A stretch of DNA of 64,000 bases from Capronia americana (taxonomy: Eukaryota > Ascomycota > Eurotiomycetes > Chaetothyriales > Herpotrichiellaceae), in contig JADWQD010000010.1 in the NCBI GenBank assembly GCA_016110215.1, forward strand, positions 1,240,001 to 1,304,000. Direction: 5' to 3'. Each line of letters begins with the position of its first letter. Positions within the stretch are counted from its first letter, which is position 1. The notes beneath the pieces are model-generated. The model was not told the DNA's origin and ran no database searches. It worked only from the letters and a program-made list of their open reading frames with translations. The translations under genes were made by a program, and so were the position numbers. Below are positions 1 to 10,452 of the stretch, one piece after another.

Positions 1-1448
1 TCCAGATTAGCCACGAACTTTTGAGTCTTGGGAGACACGCCCATTGGAATGGTGTCATACGGCCCGGTCCGCCCAACGTCATGTCTAGGCAACACCCTCG
101 GTATCGATTTTCTCATGTTCGGTACAAGTCCAAGACTGTCCATCTCATAGACACACACCCCGGCTTGACCAAGAAGGGACAAATGCGGCCTCGGTGGACA
201 GTCTAGGCAGGTTGTGAGATGTAGGAACGGCTGGCGTTGTAGTATTGACCGAAATGACGTACCTGGAGGAGTGTATATCTGCAACACTTTACCTGGACGA
301 CGCGGCCAAGTAGAGAATTCGACCTGAAGGATCAGAGAAAAGCCGGTCGTTACTTGGGGCAGTTTCCTCGAAACGAGAACCCCATGGAGTGATCGAAGCC
401 ACTACCTGCACCAAGCTTGCTCGAAGCATCGTGCAGAAATTAACAAAACTGACAGCTAAATGATTGTCCGTACGACGACCATGAGGATGTGCGATCGTGT
501 TTTCCGAACGTCGCTGTGGCTGGACCGCTTCCCAAGTTGGCAGGATCCAGATTCCCACAGGCTTCGCAGATGGCCGGATTCGCCTCGCCCAAGGGATTGA
601 ACTGTCCCATCTTGTACTTCCACCTGTTGAACCATGGTGAGAAGACGTTGATATGCTACTAATTACGTCTGACAAAAGGTCGAGAGTGCGAACTTGTCGT
701 GTGAAAAGCGCCAGCTCATATACAAAGGTGTTTATGGACTAGCCTATTCAGATATCTGCGTTGTCACCGAACGAACGCTGTTCACGAGGGTCAATCATAG
801 CTGCCTGAGAGGATGACCACTTGGCTCCTTTCTCCTGACTACCCAGGTAGTCGAGAATGACAAACCTATCGTCCCTCGTCCCATTCTGATTAGCCGCTCG
901 CCGCTTTGCTCGCCGCTTTGCTCACCGTCGGCTCACCTTTCGCTCCCTGAGCGCTCCCTGAGGGCTGCCTGAGCACTTGGTCCTTCTTCCTCTTCATTCA
1001 CAACACCAACTTTCGTCAGCTTTAGACGATGGGACCCGTTCGAGATGCTGGGGGATCCCAACCCGGCCCCCCTTTCTAATGTGCTCGAACTGCACAGTTG
1101 GGCGCCTCCTGTGCCGCTCTCTTGCGTGGTGCTTAGTTTCAGTGTATAGATTTCCACAGAGAGAGTTGTCCTGCAACTCTCGGTCATTTAATCAATCATC
1201 CATCAACCACAGAGTTGCCCAATTGCATCTCTTACAAATCTTAACCAAGACACGTTATCGAAGTTGACTGAAGGCGTGACATTTGGCAGGTCTTGGCAAA
1301 GAAACGGCATCATCAGGATTTGTCATTACGGAGTACAATGATTGACAATCAAGCTTGCATAACCGTTCAACAAGTGAGGCCGAGTGCGGGGATTGGCGTG
1401 GAAAGGGTAGACAGCTCTTCTTTCTCTCCTCTGAAAGGGCAAACCACA
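1..1448. other. Gene-free stretch at left edge
   Basis: No ORF here begins with ATG and looks like a protein; the longest candidate (289-675, minus) opens with TTG and shows no recognisable motif. The stretch holds short tandem repeats at about 896-973 (separate entry). A gene lying further left could have its UTR here, but nothing shows that. Confidence 0.5.
896..973. repeat. Short tandem repeats (12-bp and 11-bp units)
   Basis: Two copies of the 12-bp unit GCTCGCCGCTTT (about 896-919) are followed by two exact copies of CGCTCCCTGAG (941-951, 952-962) and a diverged third, GGCTGCCTGAG (963-973). The exact 11-mer CGCTCCCTGAG recurs at 6753-6763, and its CTCCCTGAG core appears in the coding repeats at 7338-7443. 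Confidence 0.7.
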
Positions 1449-3328
1449 TTAAAGACTCCTCAGCACCGCCAATACCTCATCCAGGCGCGGGCGTAGTGGG
1501 TATCCGAGCAGTCGCTCATCCTGCTTCCGGTCCAGGCCGCCTCCCTCACGGTAGCGCCCCTTGACCTCGAGATACTCCTCCATGTCACGCAGACGGGCCC
1601 GCCACATCTCTCGTGCCGTCCAGCGCGTCGTGTGTTCGTCGGCCACTGGCTCGCCGTTGACGCCGGACTGGCCTCGCGGGTAGAAACGGTGGCCCCGCCG
1701 CACAATGTCGTAGGCGTGTGTATTGGCGGAGTCGTTGGTTGTCGTCTTCGAAACCTTGCCTTGTGTGCTCCAATCCTTGTGGCCCTGTGTGCATGCCTTG
1801 ATGAGATTGCGCACAAGTTGTGGCGTCCGTGTCGTAAACTGCGGAAACTCCTGCTCGTCCTCGGTCTTGAATATTTTGGATAGCGGGTTCTTCGGCGACG
1901 GAACTCCTTCGAAAATACACCACACGATCATGCCCAGAGAGTAGATCATCGCGGATTCTTGCTCCCAGCCTGAAAGTGCGGTCCAAGGTTGATAATAGCC
2001 CTTGGCAGGATCGGTGTATGTCTCGCTGACTTGGAAGTAGCCGGGGATATGTTGATCAACGAGGCGGCGGCACTTCTCCCGCACCTCTTCGGGGACGCCA
2101 GGAACACGGCGAATTCCACGTAATGGATTTCTGGCGCAGTCATTTCTAGCCAGTTGCCCATCTGCTCCCAATCGATCAGAACGATGTTGGTCGGGCCTAG
2201 ACTGTCATCATGCAGTGCGGAGGCCGGCAGGAAAGCATGGAGCTCTTCCGGTGAAGCCATCAAGACGTTGTCGGTTTTGAGTTCCGAGTAAAATGATGCA
2301 CTTGTGCTGGTCACATGTTTCAAAGTCACCGCAATCTGAGTCGCGCAGCGGATCTGATCTGGAAGGGCGAGTGTCTGGCTTTGTTTGCGTGAGGAAAGTG
2401 TCTCCGCAAGGTTGCCATGAGCAAAGAATGGCAGGAGAAACCCACACAGTTTTGGTGACCCACCGAACCGGTCGGGTAAGGTTACGATGTGTGTGGGTCG
2501 TGTCATGGTATGCTGGTGCGTTGGCATGGTTAGGAGCATCTTCAATTCATGGTATAGATGCTTGATGCCCTCGGTGGCGGTTTTGAAGATGTGCTTTTGA
2601 CTTGCATCAGCAGTGGCAGCCATTTTCACTATTGAAACTGTATCATGGATCTGATAGTCTAAGACCAAGGCTGACAGGTCGATCTCCTCTGGCCATTCAT
2701 CGAGATTCCACATAGCTCGTAAGGTTTGGCAGGACAGTAGACCTTTCTCCGGAGCAAAATCCGGTACGAGGTGCATTTTGACATCTTGCGGCTTCGCTGC
2801 AAGCCGTTCAACTATGATCCTTGAACCGTATGGCAGACCGAGATATTCGGTCACGAAGCCCGGCCTTGATAGTGACTGGTGGGTTAGGGAACACGCAAGG
2901 ATTTTTGAGATCTGCAGCTGGGCCACTCTCGAATCCGTCAAAGCGAAGGCATCACAAAGCTGCAGCCATGATCGGAGCTCAGCTTCCACCTGGTACGGGT
3001 AGGGAACGAAGATGTCGACTCTGCGCGGTGGAAACCGACGGCCGGGTATGTTTGACCTGATCAAATACCGGGTTCCCTGATTGCAGCAGCCATCGATGCG
3101 CCACAGCGGCTCAGGACTCTGATTCAGCTCGCCGTCGTAATCCGTCGTTGTGGTTCTAGCGGTTGCCATCGAAGGCTGTGTAGCTTCAATCGGGTTGGCT
3201 TCATCCTTCTGAAGATGATGCTCATTGGACGCATAGTTTCGATCAGCAGAGCTTGAATCTGTTGGAAGGGTTGCAAATGCACCCGTAGGAAGAAAGAATA
3301 TCGGCACAAGGCTAGCATCGACGTCCAT
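1449..3328 (-). pseudogene. Frameshifted protein-kinase-like gene
   Basis: The first ATG in the long frame is at 3328. That frame encodes kinase-like features in order: a helix with a conserved Glu (YHELKML), a hinge (LLPFFAHGNL), a catalytic loop FYSELKTDNVL and a DFG-like LIDWEQ. The usual catalytic-loop Asp is Glu here, so activity would be unusual even if intact. After IHYVEFAVFLA, near 2090-2125, homology jumps to another frame on the same strand (VPEEVREKC, then HIPGYF and YSLGMIVWCIFEGV), which runs to the stop at 1449. GT-AG pairs around the jump are too short (about 20-33 nt) or give the wrong phase, so an intron does not explain it. It resembles the protein-kinase-like proteins common in filamentous ascomycetes, often in accessory regions. 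It is either a decayed gene or a single-base sequencing error; substrate and role are unknown. Confidence 0.6.
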
Positions 3329-4264
3329 ATTGACTTCCCGGGTGGGGGAAGGGGCGGGGGGCTCTAGCAACGGACCGGGCTAGTATTTATCGCTCCCATG
3401 CCCTTGAAACTTTCGGAGCTGGGTATGCCAAATTTGTCGCGACCTGCAATACCACTTTGTTGTGAGTGCAGGGAACCGACGATAGTCCTCACGTCTACCT
3501 ATGCCAAGTCGCTAATTTTTGAATAGAACGAGGTGGCCGAGGGTTGTCACCGTAATTGATTCGCGTGACGCAAGGGTCAGGCGGCTTGTTGGCTGTACCA
3601 AGTATCCCTCGCCGAGTGTCCATTAGGGAGGGCCTAGAACCGACTGTCCCTTCTTTTCATAATCTAGATCACAATACATGTTGACCGGTTTCCCAGAATG
3701 AACATGAGCGTGGACTCGTATGCCATGAGGGAGCATAAGACAAGGAAGGCGTTAGATGTAGTCATCCATTGGCGGATCAAGGCTGGCTTCTAACAGTGCG
3801 GAAATAGAGATACAGTTCGGTCTTGCGATGTTGGCTGGAAGAGGAAGAGCCGCTTGTGTGAACCCGTGGTACATCCCGTCAGAATAGATACGGCAGAGAC
3901 AGGCGAAGCACGCGGGAGTTCGAAGCCTCGCTTCTGTACAGACATCAACAACTACAGGTAGGTGTGAGCACATGGCACAACCGCTAGCCCCCCGATCCGT
4001 TTGACAGCTGGCGGGGCATCTAATGCATGCCAATGACATATGTTCAGCTAGATAGGGGTCAGTTGGCCGTCTCAGCTGGGTTACAATATCGTGATCGTTG
4101 ATCTTCTTCTAACCCCGAGGTTGCCTTCTGGATCAGGCGTGCAGAGTTTCATGTCCACCGAAGCCCCTCGCGCCGACGGCATATTTCCCATCCTGAAAGG
4201 TTGACAACTAATCTTCTCTCTACGTGGCCACTGCTTTTGCCCTGTGTCTTTCATCATCGTCACC
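3329..4264. other. Intergenic stretch between kinase-like gene and TauD fragment
   Basis: The only ATG-started ORF is a 95-residue minus-strand frame at 3752-4039. It is Cys-rich at its N-terminus (C5, C8, C12, C21, C24, C34) and vaguely recalls a Zn2Cys6 binuclear cluster, but the third Cys is displaced and no dimerisation region follows. It could be a decayed regulator or chance; it is not counted as a gene. Confidence 0.35.
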
Positions 4265-4747
4265 ATGTCAGGCCCAGTCGAATTGAGTGTCCCCATTAGC
4301 TGGCTCCAGAATAGCTATGATCCCAGCTTAGGCAAAGGATTACAGTTTCACTTTCAAGCCTCGGATCCGAAGGAGCAGGTCGTGAGACAGGCGGTGCGAC
4401 ATCAGCTCGCCGACCATGATATTCTTGCAGATGCGGCAGGCCCCATTCGACCTGACATTTCTTTCATGCCCGACTTCGCAGTGTATCAAAACCGTGTGGC
4501 TTCGCTTGCCAAGCAGAGAGCTGCACCACCATCAGCTGACGATAGTCTCCCAACTGGATTTTTGAAAAGGATCCAAGGCCCTCGAGTGTGGTCATCGGCG
4601 AAGACTGTAGACGCCACCAAGCTGGAATCTGTGGATTCCTTCGTGCTCAAGCTTGAGAAAGAACACATCAGCGAGAATGATCAGGGAGCCAGAGGCGAGA
4701 AGCATGACGCTCCACCGGGCGAGGACCTGATTAGCAACGTCAGGTGA
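4265..4747 (+). pseudogene. N-terminal fragment of a TauD/TfdA-like dioxygenase
   Basis: This is an ATG-started frame of 160 codons. The stretch FAVYQNRVASLAKQR, then LPTGFLKRIQGPRVW and a following SFVLKLEKEHISE, matches the order seen near the N-terminus of fungal TauD/TfdA (clavaminate synthase-like) Fe(II)/2-oxoglutarate dioxygenases, where it precedes the catalytic double-stranded beta-helix. The frame ends there: no HxD...H iron site follows, and the family is normally about 330-400 residues. Its 3' end overlaps, on the opposite strand, the last exon of a truncated MFS transporter. I read it as the stump of a gene cut by a rearrangement near 4690. The assignment rests on remembered family patterns, so a coincidental ORF is possible. 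Confidence 0.4.
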
Positions 4748-6076
4748 AGCCGGATAATTCGCCTGCCCTGCTGGCAGAAGCACCGTGTAGAGAACTAGGA
4801 CCGTGAAGGCCTTGATAGAGAGGAGGTAGCCCGACTGAGAGGAGCAGGTCAGTAGATAGAGCCATGTTAGGCAGGGTCAGCGTAGGGTTACCTCTGCAAT
4901 GGATACACCGAATCTTTTGGACGTGTATTGAAGCAGCACGTGCAGTGATTGTTTGCCCAAAGCCACCACGAGAAGGGCAGCGGCCGAGAAACGGACGATA
5001 GGGAAGCGCTTGAAAAGACCGAATAAATTGCCAAAATCGGATCGCGTCTCCTTGAGCGCTCGCGCTGAGCTTTGGGGCCAAGAGGCATATCCTGGGGCTG
5101 TCGGGTCGACCGATGTATCGCTTATGTCTTCGGGTAAGAGGCGTTGCGTTTCCTCTGGTTGTGGATGACTGTGAGCTCGACTCGCAGTTGCATCGTATCC
5201 ACGCATACTTTGTAAGAGGTCCTTATTTGTTCTGGTACCTGGAGGCAAGAGAAAGAGGAGCGGGATGGATGCGAGTGCTAGCGGAATTGAGAAGAGGACG
5301 GGGGAAAATACTCCTTTCATGGAGAGGATGAAGGCACCAAGTGCCGGTCCTCCTAACTGTGATATTTGAATAAGGCCTTCGAGGAGAGAAAACACCGTGG
5401 TTCTGATCCGTCAGCAAAGGCGTGTCCCTTATCGGTTTCACAGTTACCTGTTCTTCGTAAAGTGGGCAGCTTCGGCATACACCAATGCCGTCGTGAGATG
5501 GGACGCCCCGCTGAAGAGGGTGAACAATGGAGATAGGAGGACGTGGTTTGCTTTGAAGGTTCTGTGGAAGTAGCCTGTTGGTTATGGCCATGTCAGCTAT
5601 TCGTTTTGCACTAGGCTCGGGACTGCACTGACAAACACAGACAATAAAGACCCAGCTCAAAATTTGTCCGGCAAAGTTCCACAGCATGGCTGGCTTGGGT
5701 CCAAGACGATGGGCAATGAGGCTCAAGGGCAGCGTAGCCACAAAGTCTACACACTGATTAGCAGGTCAAGAGGCATCAAGTCCTGTGGCGGCTTAGTACC
5801 ACAACAGAATTCCAGAAGCTGGGCAATGGCGAGCAGCCAAGCGACTTTTCGTTGAATGGAATCAACCTTGCAAAAGCGCTCCTCGACCCCATTGTTCGGG
5901 TCGATCACAGACGGGTCGGCGGATTGATAATATTCGCGGCATACCGCCAATTCCACCATGCGAACGATGGGAGCAGACAAGGAGTACGCAGCGAAGTTCA
6001 GAGCGAAGACAATGGCCGCGCAAATGTAGGGTGCTTGCCGTTGGCGAAAGGTCATTTGCGATGCAGGCTGAGCCAT
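4592..6076 (-). CDS. C-terminally truncated MFS transporter
   Basis: The spliced model is complement(join(4592..4834, 4892..5402, 5448..5574, 5639..5746, 5800..6076)), 421 aa, with four introns of 45-64 nt. The ATG at 6076 precedes MTFRQRQAPY and TM1. Next come the loop with RFCKVDSIQ, TM2-TM6, a long cytosolic loop (polar, acidic), TM7 followed by YTSKRFGVS, TM8 and TM9 (WSVMLLASGSLII). After TM9 homology fades into a polar tail (DVFFLKLEHEG) and a stop, so roughly three expected membrane segments are missing. It resembles the fungal drug/metabolite MFS proteins of secondary-metabolite regions. The tail overlaps the TauD-like fragment on the other strand. Splice sites keep an open frame, so decay is recent or the shortened protein is tolerated. 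Transport function is doubtful. Confidence 0.6.
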
Positions 6077-7141
6077 AGCACACCCATGTTTATCGCCCAA
6101 AGTGTGATCCGATTGAAGTCAAACCGCGGTCGTGCAGGAAATTATTCAACATTGGCTTTGTCCAGATAATGGCAACCAGGCTGGGAATTTTGGAAGCAAG
6201 TAGAGGAAAGGTCTTCTCGCGTTGCTTGCTGCCTAGGAATGCCAAGATGGGTAAAGGGTTGAGTCTCGTTGTCAATAGGGGATCTAGTTAGACAGAATCC
6301 ATCGATTGTACCAGCTATTGCAATTGCCAATGCCTATTCCAGTCGAGACCCTGACACTGGACTTCTTGATAGTCGAGGCGTCGTCGTATCTAGCTAAATC
6401 AGCAATTTGCTCCCTTTAGCGACTCTTAAGTGGCGAAAATCAAGATAAATCAAGAGGCTGAAGGACATGACTTGAATGAGGTATTATTGAACTGGGGCGC
6501 GGCTCTGAGCCATTGGTATACAGCTCGTACGGGGAGTAGGCACTACCTCTCACACAACCCACCACCTACCACCTACCAATACCCGTGCACAGTATAGCGA
6601 CAGCAGTCAGCGAGGTTACGGAGAGGCAGAAGGCCTTCCAGGGGAATCTGCTAGGTTCCCTGACGCGCGTCTAGAACAGATATATAGCCGAGAGGTAAGT
6701 GTAGGCGATCGTTAGGGGCCAGATTAGGCCCCTAAATTGTTTGCTCAGGGAACGCTCCCTGAGTGCTCAGTGGTGCTCAGCCTATGCTCAGGTAAAACTC
6801 AGGTTAAAGCAGCCTTGCTCACCCTCTAGGATCAATCTGTAGATGGCAATTAAGTTTTTCGTTCTCGAGTAATCTAGGTACCACTACCTACGCACCGACT
6901 GCGTGCATACTCGCTGAATACTGCATCGACGCACATTGGATTGACAACCATCGCCCAGCACAATCATCGCTGAATAGTCCTTTCCTGGACTGCTGTTTCT
7001 CCTCCCCTTTCGAAGTAATGCCGAAACCCTGCCTGGCCTTGCTCTCCTGCCGAGATCTGTGCACCTGTTCGTGACCATTCCCCCCATAGTTAGGCGATAC
7101 ACCCCCAACGTATGATCAGAGTGTTCGCTGCAGTCGACCAC
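6077..7141. other. Intergenic stretch with CTCAG-rich repeats
   Basis: No gene is seen. The stretch holds the MFS upstream region, a GTA/CCTA-rich patch (about 6538-6590) and an inverted repeat at 6744-6763 embedded in several TGCTCAG copies (6743-6790). Confidence 0.6.
6744..6763. repeat. Short perfect inverted repeat
   Basis: CTCAGGGA, a 4-base spacer (ACGC) and TCCCTGAG form 8-bp perfect arms. The right half contains CGCTCCCTGAG, identical to the units at 941-962. It could be a regulatory palindrome or part of a small dispersed repeat; no transposon ends or target-site duplication were found. Confidence 0.6.
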
Positions 7142-8272
7142 TTAGCCGAGCCCCTTGTAGCGCCTCATTCCGGCCCTAGATCGCAATCCATGCTCTTCCG
7201 CTTGGAGTTGCCTCGCAAGCCGCTCATCTGCGTCCATGTCGGGTTCTCCCCATGCGCTGCTCCCGGCGACAGGGTGGGCAGAAGTCTCTCGGGACTTAAC
7301 GAGTTCGCCAGCCTGCACTGCCTCAGCTGCCTGAGCTTCCGGCGCGGTCTGAATGACATGGGCTCCCTGAGCTGCCTGAGCTTCCGGTGCGGTCTGAACG
7401 ACATGGGCTCCCTGAGCTGCCTGAGCTTCTGGCGCGGTCTGAACTCCCTTGGTTCCCTCAGCTGTCTGATTTTCTCGCGCTGCCTGAGCCGCAGCGTTCC
7501 TTGCCTGAGCTCTTTGCCGACGGCTCATTTTCACCAAGCCTCGTTCCACAGCAAGAAGACCGCAAGCTCTGCAAACCAGCCGATGTGCCAGTGGGTCCTC
7601 AATGTGTCGTTGAGGGAAGAATTGATTCGTCGTTGGCGCGTACACAAGACTGCCTGGATGTGCCGGGGTTGTCTCTTCTTGAAAGGAGGGATGCCACTCA
7701 TTGAGGGGTCTTCCGAGGTCGGTATTCTTGATCTGAATGAGCGGCGTGTCCTCGATCTTCTTTCTTCCAGTGGCGGTTCCTTGGAGCTCTCTTTCGAATT
7801 CCTCGTACTCCACGTGCCTTCCGGCCTCTTCAAATGGGCAACTGTCATCGCGCTCAATGAAAAAGTGAGCTTCGACGCGTAAGACGTCCGTGTCGCCGGC
7901 AAACAGATTTCGTGTGGCCCAATCCGCGTACTTCTTGTAGCCATGAGGCGGTATAACGGTCCACCGCCGATGCTGGTGGTCATGCCTCTGGAATGTGGCA
8001 GTTTCTTGTAGGAGGAGCAGCGGCACCGTCAGGCCCATCCCCTGGAATTCATGCCGCCGGTACTTGGGGGTGCCGCACAGGAGTGGGATTTTGTCGCTGA
8101 GCCCGGCAAGGAAGCGGTCGAAGCGGGCACCACTTGCCCCGTCCATTTCGACGGTTTCAGTGACGACCTGCTTGTTCAGGACTGCGCGCACTAGGAGCTT
8201 CTTGCCGGGAAGCACGTCCAGCTTCGAGTTTTGGCCGTAAAAATAGACCCTCGGATCGTTGGATGTTGCCAT
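7142..8272 (-). CDS. Orphan protein with 15-residue tandem repeats
   Basis: This is a single exon of 376 aa; the ATG at 8272 is the first in frame. I do not recognise a family. Residues 1-260 look globular (VYFYGQNSKLDVLPGKKLLV at the start; a CRAC motif near 235). A low-complexity Ala/Gln/Glu segment follows, with tandem repeats of QTAPEAQAAQGAHVV-type 15-residue units encoded by 45-bp DNA repeats. The C-terminus carries DERLARQLQAEE, a helical motif that resembles ubiquitin-interacting or UBX-adjacent sequences in fungal proteins, and ends in a basic tail (RSRAGMRRYKG). The globular part could bind a ligand or protein, but no catalytic motif is visible. Repeat number may vary between strains. 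Confidence 0.65.
   Translation of the reverse strand: MATSNDPRVYFYGQNSKLDVLPGKKLLVRAVLNKQVVTETVEMDGASGARFDRFLAGLSDKIPLLCGTPKYRRHEFQGMGLTVPLLLLQETATFQRHDHQHRRWTVIPPHGYKKYADWATRNLFAGDTDVLRVEAHFFIERDDSCPFEEAGRHVEYEEFERELQGTATGRKKIEDTPLIQIKNTDLGRPLNEWHPSFQEETTPAHPGSLVYAPTTNQFFPQRHIEDPLAHRLVCRACGLLAVERGLVKMSRRQRAQARNAAAQAARENQTAEGTKGVQTAPEAQAAQGAHVVQTAPEAQAAQGAHVIQTAPEAQAAEAVQAGELVKSRETSAHPVAGSSAWGEPDMDADERLARQLQAEEHGLRSRAGMRRYKGLG
7338..7443 (-). repeat. 45-bp coding tandem repeat (2.3 copies)
   Basis: The units are 7338-7382, 7383-7427 and a partial copy from 7428. The two full copies differ at only a few positions and encode the 15-residue repeat of the 376-aa orphan protein. Each unit contains GGCTCCCTGAGCTGCCTGAG on the plus strand. 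Confidence 0.85.
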
Positions 8273-9327
8273 TGTGGTTAGAGTTGGATGGAAGGCTGAG
8301 TGCCTGGGATCGTGTCTGGTTTCTGTCTGAGAAAAGGTCGGGGATGCTTGTTTTTATGGTCAGGTCGCAGTTGGAAAACAACTGCTTGGGCTTTCGCGGC
8401 CAAAAGTGAATATCGGCAGGTGAATATCGCAATCTTCACTGTTCAGCTGACCATGATCACGGGATCACCATTCATGGCTTGATATAATGCTGCCGCCAAT
8501 TTCTCCCAACAATCACTGCTAGAGACAGTCGGTCTGCTCCAGGACGTTACTCGATTGCATCTCGAGATAGCAATCACTGTGAAGGACTACTGTTCGATAC
8601 TCGTGCTTTCGCCCCCGAGTTGGCTTGATCAGAGCATTCGCGTATCCGGTGGTTCGATTCGAACTACCGTCTGGCAGCTTGATTGTTTTTGTTGGTAATC
8701 TCCGCTGGAGTTACGGCATATCTAGTTGTTTGTGGTCGAAAGTGAAGAATCGGAGGCACGTGCGGCGGTGAAGTAAGGTCCTTACCGGCATAGCAGTGCT
8801 GCTGCTCTTTTACCATTTTTCATCAGGTTGACATTCGCTGATGTCTATTCTCGCTCGAGTTGAAACACCATACACTTCTACTTTCCTGGACATCAAGCGC
8901 CCGGGCAAGTTTTGAGCATTCTCATCCATCACGAGCTTGGTCTCTTACAGTATGTTGTCGTCCTGGTCTCCGCGGTCTTGTACTCATTGCTAACTCAGAA
9001 ATGGAGAAGGGTATCGGCGCATATATCCGACTTTCATCGTTGCTGAGCGACTCCTTCGTAGTCTAATATAAGGGTGCTCGGCGCATGATATAGTAATAGC
9101 AGCGTCGACGATGAATTTATGTGCGAGGCAAGGAAGGAGGTCGTCAACTCGCCAAGAATCACGTGAGGAATCTCCGTCACGTGCTCTGCCTCGTTAATCG
9201 TCCAGTCGACGCCACTTGCACTCGCACCCACTTCTACTCCCACTTCAATAAACCTGCCCTGCCCCGTCCAGCCTGCGATCTGACACCTTCTCTCTCTCCT
9301 GCTTCTTGTCTGCCTCACATCGCAATC
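8273..9327. other. Divergent promoter region, orphan gene / kin17
   Basis: This is about 1.05 kb between two divergent genes. No protein-like ORF is seen. A sequence near 8655-8680 superficially recalls a tRNA T-arm but has an 11-base loop and no partner stems. Confidence 0.55.
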
Positions 9328-10452
9328 ATGCCGCGCGCCGAGGTGGGATCGACCAAGTACATCGCCAACCAGATGAAGGCGAAGGGCCTTCAGCGGTTGC
9401 GGTGGTATTGTCAAGCATGCCAGCGACAGATGCGCGACGAGAACGGGTTCAAGTGCCACGTTGCGTCGGAGTCGCACGTCCGCCAGATGCAGCTCATCGG
9501 CGAAGACCCCCGCAAGGCGATCCGCGACTTCTCCAACCAATTCCTCAAAGACTTCATCCAACTGCTCCGGACGGGTCACGGCGAGAAGAAGGTCAACGTC
9601 AACCACTTCTACCAAGAGTATATCTCCAACAAGGAACACATCCACATGAACGCCACCAGGTGGAACAGTTTGACCGAGTTTGCCAAGTATCTAGGCAGAG
9701 AAGGCATATGTCGCGTGGACGAGGATGAGAAGAACGAAGCCCGAGGCGGCGCGAGTGCCTTGATGATCAGTTGGATCGACAACAGCCCCGAAGCGCTGCG
9801 GCGGCAGGAAGCGATACGGAAGAAGGAAAGACAGGACCGGGGCGACGAGGAGCGCGAGCAGCGGATGATCCAGGAACAGATCCGCAGAGCGAAGGGACAA
9901 AGTATGGTTGAAGATGACGCGGAAGACGACGAGGTGCTCCCCAGCGATGGAGCCCAGTCCGAAAACGACGGCCACGGCATCAAGCGAAAAGACGGAGAGA
10001 AAATCGTCCTCAACTTTGGAGCGAAGAAGGCAATGCCCGGAGTCGCCCCGGCCGCATCGCCAACCCCTCCTCTCTCGGAAAAAGACGACTCATCCTCGGA
10101 GAAGGAAAAGGAAAGGGAGAAGCAGGACGAGGACGCCGCGCCCCCGCCAACCCAAATACCATCAGCCACCACACCTCCCGAGACCGCAGATACCGCGTCA
10201 ACCCAACCTCCCGCCAAACAACCGCCCGTGTCGCTGTCCTTCGGTTCCACGGCAAGCAAACCTAAGAACGTCTTCGCCGCAGCATCCAAGAAGAACCCAC
10301 TGAACGGTTCGAAGAAACCCGTTTCGCTGAACGCGCAGAGACCAATGAGCGAGGCCGAGCGCATCATGAAGGAAGAAATCGAGCGGAAACGACAGCGCGA
10401 ATCGAACGGCTTCAAGGGCGGGAATGTCTTCAAAAGGCAGCGGGTTTCATAA
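9328..10452 (+). CDS. kin17: KIN17-like DNA/RNA-binding protein
   Basis: This is a single exon of 374 aa. The reading frame is open upstream to 9121, but the first ATG is at 9328 and gives the canonical N-terminus MPRAEVGSTKYIANQMKAKG. A C2H2-type zinc finger follows (C28, C31, H44, H50), then the conserved winged-helix/Rts2 region (about 52-180) with FLKDFIQLLRTGHGEKKVN and WNSLTEFAKYLGREG. The C-terminal half is charged and low in complexity (acidic and Glu/Lys/Arg stretches, Pro/Thr-rich linker), ending KGGNVFKRQRVS, a plausible nuclear localisation signal. KIN17 proteins are nuclear, bind curved DNA and RNA and are linked to replication, repair and splicing. The metazoan C-terminal SH3-like/KOW domains are absent, as in other fungi. 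It converges with the glucan synthase gene. Confidence 0.93.
   Translation: MPRAEVGSTKYIANQMKAKGLQRLRWYCQACQRQMRDENGFKCHVASESHVRQMQLIGEDPRKAIRDFSNQFLKDFIQLLRTGHGEKKVNVNHFYQEYISNKEHIHMNATRWNSLTEFAKYLGREGICRVDEDEKNEARGGASALMISWIDNSPEALRRQEAIRKKERQDRGDEEREQRMIQEQIRRAKGQSMVEDDAEDDEVLPSDGAQSENDGHGIKRKDGEKIVLNFGAKKAMPGVAPAASPTPPLSEKDDSSSEKEKEREKQDEDAAPPPTQIPSATTPPETADTASTQPPAKQPPVSLSFGSTASKPKNVFAAASKKNPLNGSKKPVSLNAQRPMSEAERIMKEEIERKRQRESNGFKGGNVFKRQRVS

Noticed and set aside
2085..2135. An intron in place of the kinase frameshift
   Set aside because: Available GT-AG pairs give introns of about 20-33 nt or the wrong phase.
8620..8700. tRNA-like sequence (GGTTCGATTCG B-box)
   Set aside because: The apparent T-arm has an 11-base loop and no matching acceptor, D or anticodon stems.
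9121..9327. N-terminal extension of kin17
   Set aside because: The frame is open but begins at GTG and contains no ATG before 9328; the canonical KIN17 start lies at 9328.
9609..10433. Minus-strand Ser/Phe-rich frame over kin17
   Set aside because: Antisense of the Glu/Lys-rich KIN17 tail; no membrane or catalytic pattern beyond composition.
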